Source of the DNA: CAYRFQ01 sp964423615
Lineage (GTDB): Bacteria > Planctomycetota > Planctomycetia > Gemmatales > Gemmataceae
Assembly (NCBI GenBank): GCA_964423615.1
Contig: CAYRFQ010000049.1
Location: forward strand, 1-49,737
Length of the DNA: 49,737 nucleotides
Reading direction: 5' to 3'
Shown piece after piece: positions 26,964-36,210 of this stretch. Position numbers and translations under genes: made by a program. Within the stretch, counting starts at the first letter, position 1. Every line of letters starts with the position of its first letter. The notes under the pieces were generated by a model. It was given only the letters and a program-made list of their open reading frames with translations, was not told the origin of the DNA and searched no databases.

Positions 26964-27172
26964 TGGTATTATTCCTCTCTGTTGAAAGCCTGTGCACGGT
27001 TTACGTAAAATTCTCCTACTTGTGAGGTCGACTCAAGATGGGTCGTCCAACAAGCGCACCGTGGATGACGGAAAAAGAAACATTATTTCATTATTATTAG
27101 TAGCACTGGAAATCGATCAGACCATCGGAAACTGGTTTTCGACTCTATGGACAAGAGCCACGCCAATACGGA

Positions 27173-27847
27173 TTAACGCACGTTGGGGTAGTATCGGGCC
27201 AATCGGTTCGGGTCAACTCCCATAGCCGTCAATGCCGTCAGTGTCCAATTCCTTAGGGTCTGGTGAACCAAACCCACATGCTGCCATCGGCGGGCCGAAA
27301 CATAAATTTTGTGGGGCAAAACGAGGATCTGGCCAAGCTCCTTGAGCCTCTTGCAGATGAACATGTCTTCCATGAGTTTCAGCGGAGGGAATCCGCCTAC
27401 TTGCGTGAAAGTATCTCGCCGGAGGAAAAGCCCTTGATCGCCATAGGCCAGACCCGTGAGCCGAACCCGAATCGTTGCGAATCCATCGATCGAACGGTAG
27501 AGCAAACCCGCCTCCGGAACATGCATCTGGAAACAACCGGCAACCACTTTTCGTCTGTGGAGGACCCGTTCGGCTGCTTCGATGGCTCCTGACTGCAAGG
27601 TACAGTCGGCGTGAAGAAAGAGAAGGTTGGAACCGGTGGCATGCTTGGCTCCAGCGTTCATTTGGTTGGCGCGGCCTCGTGGTGCGGTCAGGACGAGGTC
27701 GGCTTTCCTGGCCAATTCGGGCGTTCCGTCGTCGCTGCCCCCATCGACCACGATTATCTCGTGTGGATGTTGGGCCTGGACGCTACGCACCGTTTCGGCG
27801 ATGTGTTGAGATTCGTTCAGAGCAGGTATGATCACAGAAACGGTCAT
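27173..27847 (-). CDS. GT2 glycosyltransferase, arsenosugar-biosynthesis type (TIGR04283-like)
   Basis: 224 residues, a compact GT-A enzyme: IIPALNES (6-13), VDGGSDDGT (34-42), the PRGRANQMNAG block (57-67) and the metal-binding HAD (79-81), then GDQGLFLRRDTFTQVGGFP and the LMEDMFICKRL acceptor motif. This arrangement is typical of the family named after arsenosugar gene clusters, although many members have no shown link to arsenic. No arsenic gene (ArsM, radical SAM partner) is present here. It lies 24 bases downstream of the TPR-like gene on the same strand, so the two are probably co-transcribed. Confidence 0.85.
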   Translation of the reverse strand: MTVSVIIPALNESQHIAETVRSVQAQHPHEIIVVDGGSDDGTPELARKADLVLTAPRGRANQMNAGAKHATGSNLLFLHADCTLQSGAIEAAERVLHRRKVVAGCFQMHVPEAGLLYRSIDGFATIRVRLTGLAYGDQGLFLRRDTFTQVGGFPPLKLMEDMFICKRLKELGQILVLPHKIYVSARRWQHVGLVHQTLRNWTLTALTAMGVDPNRLARYYPNVR

Positions 27848-27871
27848 ACGTTCCTCGTCGATGGCCTGCAG

Positions 27872-29074
27872 TTAAACTTTGGCAGGCTTGTGTTTATCGG
27901 CGATCAAACCGGCCAAAAAATGGACCGCGTTCTCGTGTTCCTTCGCCAGTTCCGCAAGTCGTTTGTAGTTGCCCGTTCGCTCGCAAAGTTCGACGACTCC
28001 AGGACAGGAAAGTTGACGCTCGTCCACGTTCACGAGATACCGACTCGCCACGTCCAGGGCTTCCTCGTTCCGTCCCACTCGAAGCAACAAATTCACCAAA
28101 ACTTCGGCAGCGAAACTGCCAAACTCGTCTGGCTCATTTTCTTCGATTTTCTGGCGGAAGTGTGCCAATCCTTCCTCGATTTTCTCCCCGTTAAGGACAT
28201 CCAAGTAGATGGCGTGGTCCTCGTACAGTTTGTCGAATGGCGGTTCGCTATCGAATCGTAGTCCTGGAGACAATCGTTGTCCGTACTCGCAAAGCTCCCG
28301 CGCTAAACGCAGTTCTTCCCCTGGTTCCAGATGTATGCTTAGTTGAACAACGGAAGCCAGGTGGGATACATCCACATGATAAATGTCCTCCCCGAATAGA
28401 TAGAACCGTCCTTGCACCAGTTCTTTCACTGGCGTATTTTCTGGAGGCGTTTTCTCCTCGACTGCGGCGACTTCGTGGATTAATCGTTCTTGGAGTTCGC
28501 CATAAAGCGCTTTGATGACTCGCCGAATGCAGTGATTTCGGACTTCGTCGCCATGAGGAAAGTTGTGACCACCCAGGGTCGTTATTGCATTACACAGTCC
28601 GTAGTTGTCGAGGATCAGGTCAAAGCCTTTGCGAGGATTTACGCCTTCTTGGAACGCAATCATGACCACTTGATCGAGTTTTTCGCCCTCGTCTTCCTCG
28701 TCTGGATTCAACGAGAACTCCTCCAACGCAGCAGCCACCTTCTCGGGTTCGCCGATCATCCGGTAATACATCCAAGCACCAGACACATCCCCTTCCTCCA
28801 GAAACAGTTGACCAACCGTTCGCGAAGTCTCTCGGATGGCGTCCTCGTAAGCGTCGTGGAATTCGGCGGGCAGGTGGCTCGAAGCCGAAGTCGGTATCGG
28901 TGACACCCCAAGTTCCCAGCGGCGTTTCATCAACATGGCGTAAAACAGGTTGTTGTAGTCCTTTTTCTCCTTCAGGACCTCACACAACCGATCAACAGCC
29001 ACGGCGGGGCCTTCCGTTTCCAGTCGCCGTTCCAGTTCCTGATATACCGCCGAGTCGAGCTTGAAATCTTGCAT
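27872..29074 (-). CDS. TPR-like helical protein of unknown function
   Basis: 400 residues, acidic, with no signal peptide. Helix pairs throughout (for example GAWMYYRMIGEPEKVAAAL near 100-120 and VNLLLRVGRNEEALDVASRY near 340) look like degenerate tetratricopeptide repeats. The rest has no motif I can name. ATG 29074 lacks a strong ribosome site. A near-perfect 23-base palindrome lies 48-70 bases upstream and could regulate it. Downstream is the small glycosyltransferase. A scaffold or protein-binding role is likely for the fold; nothing more specific is supported. Confidence 0.75.
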   Translation of the reverse strand: MQDFKLDSAVYQELERRLETEGPAVAVDRLCEVLKEKKDYNNLFYAMLMKRRWELGVSPIPTSASSHLPAEFHDAYEDAIRETSRTVGQLFLEEGDVSGAWMYYRMIGEPEKVAAALEEFSLNPDEEDEGEKLDQVVMIAFQEGVNPRKGFDLILDNYGLCNAITTLGGHNFPHGDEVRNHCIRRVIKALYGELQERLIHEVAAVEEKTPPENTPVKELVQGRFYLFGEDIYHVDVSHLASVVQLSIHLEPGEELRLARELCEYGQRLSPGLRFDSEPPFDKLYEDHAIYLDVLNGEKIEEGLAHFRQKIEENEPDEFGSFAAEVLVNLLLRVGRNEEALDVASRYLVNVDERQLSCPGVVELCERTGNYKRLAELAKEHENAVHFLAGLIADKHKPAKV

Positions 29075-29457
29075 AGGAATCTAAGGGGTCTGAAAAAGAG
29101 GATGCGTGGTGGGGATGTCGATGGAGTTGGAGCCTCCAACTCCACGGGATTTCGGCACGTTTGCGCTTCGGGTGGGCGTTCAACTCATTCCAAGATCCAA
29201 AGGAACCCCCACGGAATCCCGTCGTCGAGGGCGCTTTCCCAAAACACCAGTATACCAAGTTTGGGCGCGAGAACAGCGAGTAATCCGTTCAGGAGCGTGT
29301 GAGTTTTGGGCGAGGGCCAGTAGAAACTCTGTCGCAAGTTTTCTGTCGGGCGAGTTGAAAACAAGCCTCGCGAACAACATATTCTCGATCCGTTTCGACA
29401 CCCCCGAAACCTACAATTATCTGGTCAATCGACCAACGCGATCTTTTGGTTTGGATG
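29075..29457. other. Intergenic region with a palindrome
   Basis: 383 bases between two minus-strand genes. The only clear structure is the palindrome at 29122-29144. The remaining sequence holds no gene that I can support. Confidence 0.5.
29122..29144. repeat. 23-base near-perfect palindrome
   Basis: An 11-base arm (TGGAGTTGGAG, 29122-29132) faces its exact reverse complement (29134-29144) across one base. No T-run follows on either strand. It may be an operator for the TPR-like gene whose start is 48 bases away, or part of a terminator of the copper amine oxidase transcript. Confidence 0.7.
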
Positions 29458-31593
29458 CTACTCTTTTGGAGTTCCGGGAACATTCAAGGCCGGATTACGC
29501 AAGAAAAAGCCGTGGGGTTTCAGTTTGAAGCCGAGCCGGGTCGTGGCCATGACCGGCCACTCTTCTGGCCGGGGGATGTGGGTTATGCCCGCGGTATACC
29601 AAACCACCAGGTCCTGTTGTTCGAGATTTTCGCCGTCGTTCGCGTACTTCGTCACTCCATCCCCACCAGGACTCAGATTCGGATAGTCTCCACCAGCATA
29701 GTTCTCGTCGGATTTATGACGAGTCACCCGAAAGGCGTGTTGGGCGAACTGGCCTCGTTTGGCCACCACGGCCTTTTTCGTGAAAAAGGCTCTCGCGTCA
29801 GGTCCCGGTTCCAGCAGATAGCTTGGAAAGTGACCAATTTCGTTGGGCTTGGATGCGTTGAAGATTTTCCAATGACGATTCAACTTTGAGTTGGCATGTC
29901 GAAAGGCCATCTTTTCATTCGTGAGAGGAGTTTCTTGGAGCACAAACGCATTTCCGGGGTCAACCAGTCCCTTTTGCCCGAGGGGCATGGCCACCGCATC
30001 ACACTCCCGGACGCTGTTCTTGACGCCATCGACCATGAAATCGAGCCGGAAATTGAGGAAATGTTGATGGTTCACTGCCACAACGTTCTTCCCAACCATC
30101 GTCCCGTAACGATCGCCACCATCGGACACGATTTTGCCGTTCTTGTCTGGTTTGGCTTTACACGAAGCACAATCGGTGTCGCCTGTGCCTTTCGCGAGTA
30201 GGATCCCGGTCAGCCCAACACGCGCTTCGAGTGTTCCATCCTCATGGAAAATCCAGTTCATGATGTAATCGTAATTTCCAACGGTGAACATGTGACAGAG
30301 GACGAGTTCTCTTGCCCGGCGACTTGCAGTCTTTCCACCAATGTCATCGTAATGTCGCCAAAGAATGCCACCGTCTTGTTCGTAAATTCCCACGGCTCCA
30401 GTAAACACCATGGGTTTTCCAAAATCATCTACAAACTCGGCATCGAAAGTCTGTCCATGGTTGGGGATTTCTATTCCCGGTCGTAACTGGTTGGTCAACC
30501 CTCCGACTCCGTACTCACCCTGGTCGAAGGCGGCTCGCCAGTTCCATTCGGCATGGGGATCTCCGTAAGGAACCACCATTTCCGACATGGATGCTCGATA
30601 CAAAATCGGACGCACTTTTCCCTGGTCTTCGTAGCCGACAAGATAAAGTACGAGGCCTTCGCGTGGATGTAACGCGTAGCGAAACCGCCAGTCGTTCCAA
30701 CGAATTTCATGGCCGTGAATCGCGTAATTGGCCCCTTCGGGCTGCGAGTAGAGCAGGGGGTTGAGCCGTTTCCTTAACTGTCCGACATCGTTTGGGTCGA
30801 AGAAATCGTCCTTGCCTTTCGGAAGCGTGATTGTCCCCCGGTCGAGGACTTCGACAACTTTTTCGGCAGTAAGATCAATGACAGCCGAGACTCCTTCGAT
30901 GGGGCTTCCCATGGCATTATCACGTCCTCCTCGCCAGTAACACAACATTCGACACAAGCGGTTTGGCTGCTTTTCCTTGTCCGTCGAACGGCCCCCAAAC
31001 GCCCACATGTCGAGTTGCACGTCTTTGGGGTTGATGTCGCGTTTTGCCATCGCGTCTTGCCATCGTTTGTCCGCCCGCATCAATTCATCACCCAGTTTGT
31101 ACTCGTGTGCCAGCAGAGCTGGTTGTGCGTCCTTTCGCTCAGTCCACGAAGTCACGTTCTTCTTCGAGAGATCGACCACAGCTTCATATGTCGTGTTACT
31201 CCTTCGATGGAACAATACCGCATACGCCTTTCGGTCAATGGAGTTGCCTTTTTGAAAGTCGAGCACCACCTTCTTCGCAGGCTCTTTCAGAGTCAAAAGC
31301 GCAACGTAGGTACTCTCGTCGAGTTTTCCCTTCGTTTTCAGAATGTCGATGGCCGCCGCAAGCTCCGCTTTGTTGAGCGGATCGAGTGGGTGGGGACTCA
31401 CCACCCGTTTGGGAAGCGTCGGGACGTTCTCTTGGGACATCTTCTCGCGTTGAAGATTCTGTTTCGTTCCAGGACCTTCCTTCTCTCCTGCGGGGTGGGA
31501 ATTCGATTGCAGGTGAGTGACATAAAACGTCCCACCGATCCCAAGGCCTGCACTTGCCAAGCACAAGAACAAGATACCGAATGAGTTTTTCAA
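29458..31593 (-). CDS. Copper amine oxidase, membrane-anchored
   Basis: A topaquinone-dependent amine oxidase that turns primary amines into aldehydes with release of H2O2 and ammonia. TTG 31593 is chosen because GAGGAG lies seven bases upstream; the frame continues to 31629. From TTG the protein is 711 residues with a membrane anchor (about 5-28) and a linker, so the catalytic part faces the periplasm. The catalytic Asp lies in FDQGEYG (about 357), the topaquinone precursor Tyr in GNYDY (about 441), two copper ligands in HQH (509 and 511) and the third probably in THIPRPEEWPVM near the C-terminus. A short insert with CASC (about 475-478) follows the cofactor region and is unusual. Divergent from the glycoside hydrolase gene. 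Confidence 0.92.
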   Translation of the reverse strand: MKNSFGILFLCLASAGLGIGGTFYVTHLQSNSHPAGEKEGPGTKQNLQREKMSQENVPTLPKRVVSPHPLDPLNKAELAAAIDILKTKGKLDESTYVALLTLKEPAKKVVLDFQKGNSIDRKAYAVLFHRRSNTTYEAVVDLSKKNVTSWTERKDAQPALLAHEYKLGDELMRADKRWQDAMAKRDINPKDVQLDMWAFGGRSTDKEKQPNRLCRMLCYWRGGRDNAMGSPIEGVSAVIDLTAEKVVEVLDRGTITLPKGKDDFFDPNDVGQLRKRLNPLLYSQPEGANYAIHGHEIRWNDWRFRYALHPREGLVLYLVGYEDQGKVRPILYRASMSEMVVPYGDPHAEWNWRAAFDQGEYGVGGLTNQLRPGIEIPNHGQTFDAEFVDDFGKPMVFTGAVGIYEQDGGILWRHYDDIGGKTASRRARELVLCHMFTVGNYDYIMNWIFHEDGTLEARVGLTGILLAKGTGDTDCASCKAKPDKNGKIVSDGGDRYGTMVGKNVVAVNHQHFLNFRLDFMVDGVKNSVRECDAVAMPLGQKGLVDPGNAFVLQETPLTNEKMAFRHANSKLNRHWKIFNASKPNEIGHFPSYLLEPGPDARAFFTKKAVVAKRGQFAQHAFRVTRHKSDENYAGGDYPNLSPGGDGVTKYANDGENLEQQDLVVWYTAGITHIPRPEEWPVMATTRLGFKLKPHGFFLRNPALNVPGTPKE

Positions 31594-31797
31594 CGGAGTT
31601 CTCCTCAAGTGTGGAAGGGCGCGGGGCACCCGAGGTGATCGATTGACGGGGTGTCGTTATTGATATCTCAACGGCAAACAAAAAACAGAGACAAACTCCT
31701 CAGTCCAGCAAAATGGTTTCTTGCAGGGGAATGCTCTCACGGTGTAAAATTGCGGAGGTTCTCGGATTCCTACAAGCTCTCCCTGAGGAAATCGATA

Positions 31798-33423
31798 ATG
31801 AAACGCATCGTCCTCTCACTGCTGACCTTGTGGCTGTCGTCTCCAACAACAGCCCTTCCCCAACCACCCAAGATGGCTCTTTATGATCGATGGGAAGGCA
31901 CGTTCACAGCCGACAAAGAAGTCGATTGGCAGACACAGTTCGTCGCTCACCTCGTCTCGCCCTCGGGGAAGAAACACAACGTCCCCGGCTTTTGGGACGG
32001 CGGCAAGACATGGCGAATCCGTTTCATGCCTCGCGAAACTGGTAAGTGGACTTACACCACGACCGCGATCCCCGACGTTCCGGGCCTGCGCAACCAGAAG
32101 GGAACGTTCACGTGTGTCAGGACCAAAACCAACAACCCTCTGATCAAGCATGGTCCTCTCCGGGTCGCGAAAGAAGGACACTATCTCCAGCACGCCGACG
32201 GAAAACCCTTTTTCTGGATGGGTGACACCGTTTGGAACATGGCCATCATTGGCCAAGGTGAAGAAATCAACCGCTATCTCGAAGACCGGGCCAAGAAACA
32301 ATTCTCGGTGATTCAGTTCGTCAACATCGCTCCCTGGCGAGCGGCACCCAAAGACCGACGCGGACGAACAGCGTTCACCGGGCGTGCGAATATCAAGATC
32401 GATCCAGAGTATTTCCAGCGCATCGACAAACGATTCGACCGTATCAACGCCAAAGGAATGATTGCCGCGCCGATCCTCGTTTGGGCCTTGACGAAGAACG
32501 ATCCGGGCAATTATCTCCCAGAAAAAGATATCCTTCGACTCGTCCGGTATCAGATCGCAAGGTACGGCGCTCACCACGTGGTCTGGATGTTGGCCGGTGA
32601 CAACAACCATCGAGGCAAGAATGCCGAACGCTGGAAGCGTATCGGGCGGGCGGCTTTCGGTAAGAACAAAACGACCCTCGTGACGACACATCCGACTGGC
32701 ATGAACTGGCCGTGGGACGGTTGGGAAAAGGAAGATTGGCTCCACATCATCGGCTATCAGAGCGGTCACGGTGACAGTCCCAAAACCCTTGCGTGGACGC
32801 ACTCCGGACCAGCCGCCCAGAACTGGAAGCGGTTCGGGAAACGTCCCGTCATCAACTTGGAGCCAAACTACGAAGACATTCTCGCGTATCAATCCCGCAA
32901 GCCACACACAGCCTATAACGTCCGACGAGCGGTTTACTGGAGTTTGTTGAATGCCCCAACGGCAGGCGTGACTTACGGAGCCCATGGGCTCTGGAGTTGG
33001 CAACTACAGCCCGGAACTCCTGTTGGCCATCGCACCAGCGGCACAGCCAAAGTCTGGCACGAGGCCGTTCAGCTTCCCGGTAGCGCAAACATGAAGCACG
33101 TTGCCGAACTCTTCACAAGTTTGCAATGGTGGAAACTCCGACCAGACCAACGACTTCTGCAAACACAACCAGGCCGGGACGATCCAGCCAAATACGTGTC
33201 CGTCGGGCAATCGGTCACAGGAGATGCTGTCGTCGTCTACCTTCCGGTTGGTGGACGAGTCCTCTTGCGAACCAAAAATCTCGATAAAAAATTGCGGCCG
33301 CAGTGGTTCGATCCACGGAAGGGGACCTATCAAGGAGTGAACTTGGACGAGTCGGGAGTATACGTGGCCCCCAACAACAAAGATTGGCTCCTCGTTTTCA
33401 CAGTTCCGAAGAAAGCAAGTTGA
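31798..33423 (+). CDS. Secreted DUF5060/DUF4038-type glycoside hydrolase (GH140-like)
   Basis: 541 residues from ATG 31798 (GAGGAAA about nine bases upstream; the frame is open to 31651). It has a signal peptide (about 1-20), an N-terminal beta domain (YDRWEGTFTADKEVDWQ...) of DUF5060 type, then a TIM-barrel-like domain of DUF4038 type with HADGKPFFWMGDTVWNM, then a small C-terminal beta domain (about 450-535) of the putative collagen-binding type. Members of this architecture include the plant-pectin apiosidases of GH140, which suggests carbohydrate cleavage outside the cytoplasm. The exact substrate and the catalytic pair (likely Asp and Glu in the barrel) cannot be fixed from sequence reading. 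Confidence 0.85.
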   Translation: MKRIVLSLLTLWLSSPTTALPQPPKMALYDRWEGTFTADKEVDWQTQFVAHLVSPSGKKHNVPGFWDGGKTWRIRFMPRETGKWTYTTTAIPDVPGLRNQKGTFTCVRTKTNNPLIKHGPLRVAKEGHYLQHADGKPFFWMGDTVWNMAIIGQGEEINRYLEDRAKKQFSVIQFVNIAPWRAAPKDRRGRTAFTGRANIKIDPEYFQRIDKRFDRINAKGMIAAPILVWALTKNDPGNYLPEKDILRLVRYQIARYGAHHVVWMLAGDNNHRGKNAERWKRIGRAAFGKNKTTLVTTHPTGMNWPWDGWEKEDWLHIIGYQSGHGDSPKTLAWTHSGPAAQNWKRFGKRPVINLEPNYEDILAYQSRKPHTAYNVRRAVYWSLLNAPTAGVTYGAHGLWSWQLQPGTPVGHRTSGTAKVWHEAVQLPGSANMKHVAELFTSLQWWKLRPDQRLLQTQPGRDDPAKYVSVGQSVTGDAVVVYLPVGGRVLLRTKNLDKKLRPQWFDPRKGTYQGVNLDESGVYVAPNNKDWLLVFTVPKKAS

Positions 33424-33544
33424 ACGCTTGGTACAAGATCTCACGAAAGACGTTCGGAGAACCTTAACAAGTCTTGCTATGCCGTCATTGGAACCAACGA
33501 CCACGACAGATATTGATCGCAACACACCGCAAGGGCTCACCTGC

Positions 33545-33880
33545 ATGGAAAATATAAGCTGGGAAGATTTTGGCCGAGTGGAGCTACGTGCCGGTACGAT
33601 CGTCCGGGTCGAAGAATTTCCCGAGGCACGCAAACCGGCCTATAAACTCTGGGCCGATTTCGGGGATTGGGGGATACGTAAGTCGAGCGCCCAGATAACC
33701 ACCCACTACGCCACGGAAGACTTGGTCGGCAAGCAAATCATCGGGGTGCTCAATTTCCCACCGAAGCAAGTGGGGCCATTCCTGTCGGAGTTTTTGACGA
33801 CCGGGTTCGTTCTCGAAGACGGCAGCGTGATTCTCTCTCAACCAGAACGACACGTCCCGAACGGAACCCGGCTTGCTTGA
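33545..33880 (+). CDS. csaA: CsaA-like tRNA-binding domain protein
   Basis: 111 residues from ATG 33545, exactly the usual CsaA length; the frame is open from 33428, but that N-terminal stretch is not family-like. Signatures are the OB-fold strands DFGRVELRAGTIVRVEEFPEARKP and the C-terminal GFVLEDGSVILSQPE with the conserved KQVGPFLSEFL. The family is a stand-alone tRNA/EMAP-type binding domain, described in Bacillus as a protein-export-related chaperone; actual role in this organism unknown. It starts about 120 bases after the glycoside hydrolase and converges with the next gene at nine bases. Confidence 0.85.
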   Translation: MENISWEDFGRVELRAGTIVRVEEFPEARKPAYKLWADFGDWGIRKSSAQITTHYATEDLVGKQIIGVLNFPPKQVGPFLSEFLTTGFVLEDGSVILSQPERHVPNGTRLA

Positions 33881-33889
33881 ACCTACTTG

Positions 33890-34567
33890 CTAAGAGCCTC
33901 CTGGCACCAGGACGGACGGTCCTCTGCGAGACTTTCCAGTCCAGTTCGTCCCAAGATTCTGAAAGAATCCACCGAAAGGCCTTGCCGGATTCCAACCTAA
34001 CCGGTCTTGGCACCAGTCGCGAAAAGGAGCCCCAACCGCATTGTCCAACGGACCGTAGACCTTCCCCAGTATACCTCCGTCGCTCTCCATTTTTTCCCTC
34101 TTGTGCACGTGAATCTGGTCTCCAGGGAGTAACGTGAAGTTCGTGCTGGCGTTCGTATGGTCGGCTGCGTAATCAACAGGGATCAAGATCGTATTGCCTC
34201 CCTCGGCTCGACGTGCGAGGTGGATCCACACCTGCCCACCGGGAAACACTTGTTCGAAGCGACTCTCGAAATGCGCGAGGGCTTCAGACATCTTGGTCCC
34301 TCTCTGCAACTGTAAATGAAAGACTTGTTTTGGTCCATTCGGGACGTTGAAGATGACCACGATTTGAACCAGATCGTATGTCGGCAACGCCGGGTAAGTG
34401 TTCGATTTCTCTGGTCGGTTTGTCGCCGGAGGTGTGACGGGCTTCTCCGTGCTTCTTCCGGGACTCCGGTCGTTACCCACGCGCCGTATTTCCGTTTGCG
34501 CGGGAGCGATTTCGATGCCCACGACAAACGCTGCAATCAAAACAAGCTTATGAACATGGCAGGACAT
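33890..34567 (-). CDS. Secreted protein with SLBB/polysaccharide-export-like region
   Basis: 225 residues with a signal peptide (about 1-24). After a Pro/Thr-rich linker, residues 65-150 form a beta-rich domain: a strand pair with FNVPNGPKQVFHLQLQRGT, then a segment ending TNFTLLPGDQIHVHK, which resembles the soluble-ligand-binding beta-grasp part of polysaccharide export proteins (pattern LxPGDxI). It lacks the full Wza architecture. The C-terminus is Gly/Pro/Arg-rich. Its ATG immediately follows the TAG of the upstream gene (TAGATG), so expression is coupled to the CxxCH protein. Function inferred only at domain level. Confidence 0.65.
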   Translation of the reverse strand: MSCHVHKLVLIAAFVVGIEIAPAQTEIRRVGNDRSPGRSTEKPVTPPATNRPEKSNTYPALPTYDLVQIVVIFNVPNGPKQVFHLQLQRGTKMSEALAHFESRFEQVFPGGQVWIHLARRAEGGNTILIPVDYAADHTNASTNFTLLPGDQIHVHKREKMESDGGILGKVYGPLDNAVGAPFRDWCQDRLGWNPARPFGGFFQNLGTNWTGKSRRGPSVLVPGGS

Positions 34568-36007
34568 CTATCGACCTCCCGTTGTTTGGCGTTGTCGACC
34601 CATCCGTGGGTGCATTCGTAAATTCCACTGGCGTGGGTCGTAGGCATTCTGGAACGCGGATTGCCGTTCCGCTGGTTCCGAAGACTCCCACGGGGTCGCC
34701 CCACGAGTCGAATCCGCACGCGTCGTCTTGCTCTCGCGAGACTGTTGTTCGTGCATACGACTGGGCTTCCCGAACGCTTTCGTCGGCGGAGGCGAAGTCG
34801 CTGGAGGTGTGGGTCGTTTTGGAAACAACTCGGCAACGTTTTCTCTGGCAGAACCCTTCTGCTGGCTTTCCGCAAAAACCTGCGGCTGGGTCGGCGTCGC
34901 ACCACGCACGAAACTCCCTCTCTGGGGCTGCTGAAAAGTTGGGGTTCGATTTCCTCGAGTGCCGAACGAACTACCGCCAGCCACCTGTTCTCGTGTCGGA
35001 CGCGAATCCCTGGGCTGGTAAATCGGTCGTGGATGATTCGAAACGCCCGCAACTCGTTGAGACGTCGGTTGGGCGGACGATCCTGGCTCGGCTCGCTTTG
35101 CAAGTCGCCCAGGAAGGTGCGGGTTATTCTCAATCACGTACGTCACCCAATGTTTTAACCGTCTGTAGGGTTCGGCTTTTCTGCTCTTGATTGGTTCGGT
35201 CGATAGGTTCCGTGCGTGTCGACTGACTGACTTGATCAACAAAGGGCTCAGTTCCGGCCGGTCCAGATTCAGGTGCTGGATGACGACGTTCAAGTTGTGT
35301 CGGGTGGCCCGGCGACTTCGTAGTCCGCTCCCATGATTTCGAAAGAGTCGAAAACTCCCACCCCGATGTCCAGCATGGCATTTGGCACACGCGTTCATTA
35401 GGACCGGTTGCACGCTGGTCGTGAACTGACGCATCGATTCGGCATTCAGGTCAAGCTCCGGAGTCGGAGGAACCACGGACCGGTTGGGCTTGCGATTGGT
35501 CGCCTGATGGGCGAGTTTCTGGGCCTGTTGGACCATCCGCAAGAGTTGTTTGGTCGGGGGATGATTCGGCCGCAACCGCAAGCCCTCGTTGGCTTCTTCA
35601 ATGGCTCGATCGTACAGGCGATATTGATGGCACCAACTCGCCAAACGCAACCGCTCGTCGGGGTCGCGAAGGTTGGCTCGACGCTTCATGAACTCCAGGG
35701 CTTCGTCCCAGTCTTGGCAGACATAGTTGACTCGCTCGACGGGCAGTTGAATTTCTCCTACTTGGAATCGGATCCGATATTGGCTTCCTTCTCGAGTGAT
35801 CGATCCCTCCATCACCGATCCGTTTTTCAAGATCGCGACCGTCCCGTTATCTCGCATGGGGAACGTATCTCGAATCGGACGGGAAGAAATCCTATCCAAG
35901 CCGAGACCGGTCTGCCCCCTGGCGACCTCGCAACAGACGAGAATGCCGATCGGGACCGGGATTCCAAACGCAAACACGAAGATCCAACGGTGAAATGTGG
36001 ATTTCAT
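34568..36007 (-). CDS. Secreted CxxCH/TPR protein with disordered tail
   Basis: 479 residues. The N-terminus is a signal peptide or anchor (about 8-30). Residues 50-95 form a small beta domain (KNGSVMEGSITREGSQYRI), 100-165 are TPR-like helices (RLYDRAIEEANEGLRLRPN), and 190-300 carry a haem-type motif CAKCH (207-211) as in planctomycete cytochrome-c-like modules. Residues after about 305 are Pro/Ser/Arg/Gln-rich and look disordered. Such modules often accompany proteins degrading large substrates, but here the gene is coupled with the SLBB-like protein instead. A haem-binding extracytoplasmic protein is likely; electron partner unknown. Confidence 0.75.
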   Translation of the reverse strand: MKSTFHRWIFVFAFGIPVPIGILVCCEVARGQTGLGLDRISSRPIRDTFPMRDNGTVAILKNGSVMEGSITREGSQYRIRFQVGEIQLPVERVNYVCQDWDEALEFMKRRANLRDPDERLRLASWCHQYRLYDRAIEEANEGLRLRPNHPPTKQLLRMVQQAQKLAHQATNRKPNRSVVPPTPELDLNAESMRQFTTSVQPVLMNACAKCHAGHRGGSFRLFRNHGSGLRSRRATRHNLNVVIQHLNLDRPELSPLLIKSVSRHARNLSTEPIKSRKAEPYRRLKHWVTYVIENNPHLPGRLAKRAEPGSSAQPTSQRVAGVSNHPRPIYQPRDSRPTREQVAGGSSFGTRGNRTPTFQQPQRGSFVRGATPTQPQVFAESQQKGSARENVAELFPKRPTPPATSPPPTKAFGKPSRMHEQQSRESKTTRADSTRGATPWESSEPAERQSAFQNAYDPRQWNLRMHPRMGRQRQTTGGR

Positions 36008-36210
36008 CGGCAGGCCCCTGGTTGGGTCTCTCCAGGCCGTCTTGCGACGAAGAGACTGGTCGATTTTTGAGCGGGATATACCTGGACAGCACCGTCATTG
36101 TCAAGGTCGAGTCGACACGTGCGAAACTGGCGCTGACATGAACTTGTTGGGTGTGTTATTCCGTTCCTTGCATACGCGACCCAACGCGGAACTTGGAAGG
36201 AGGAAAGTCC

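Noticed and set aside
31816..33003. Long minus-strand open frame of 395 codons
   Set aside because: Antisense to the DUF4038-type glycoside hydrolase; product has no domain and irregular composition.
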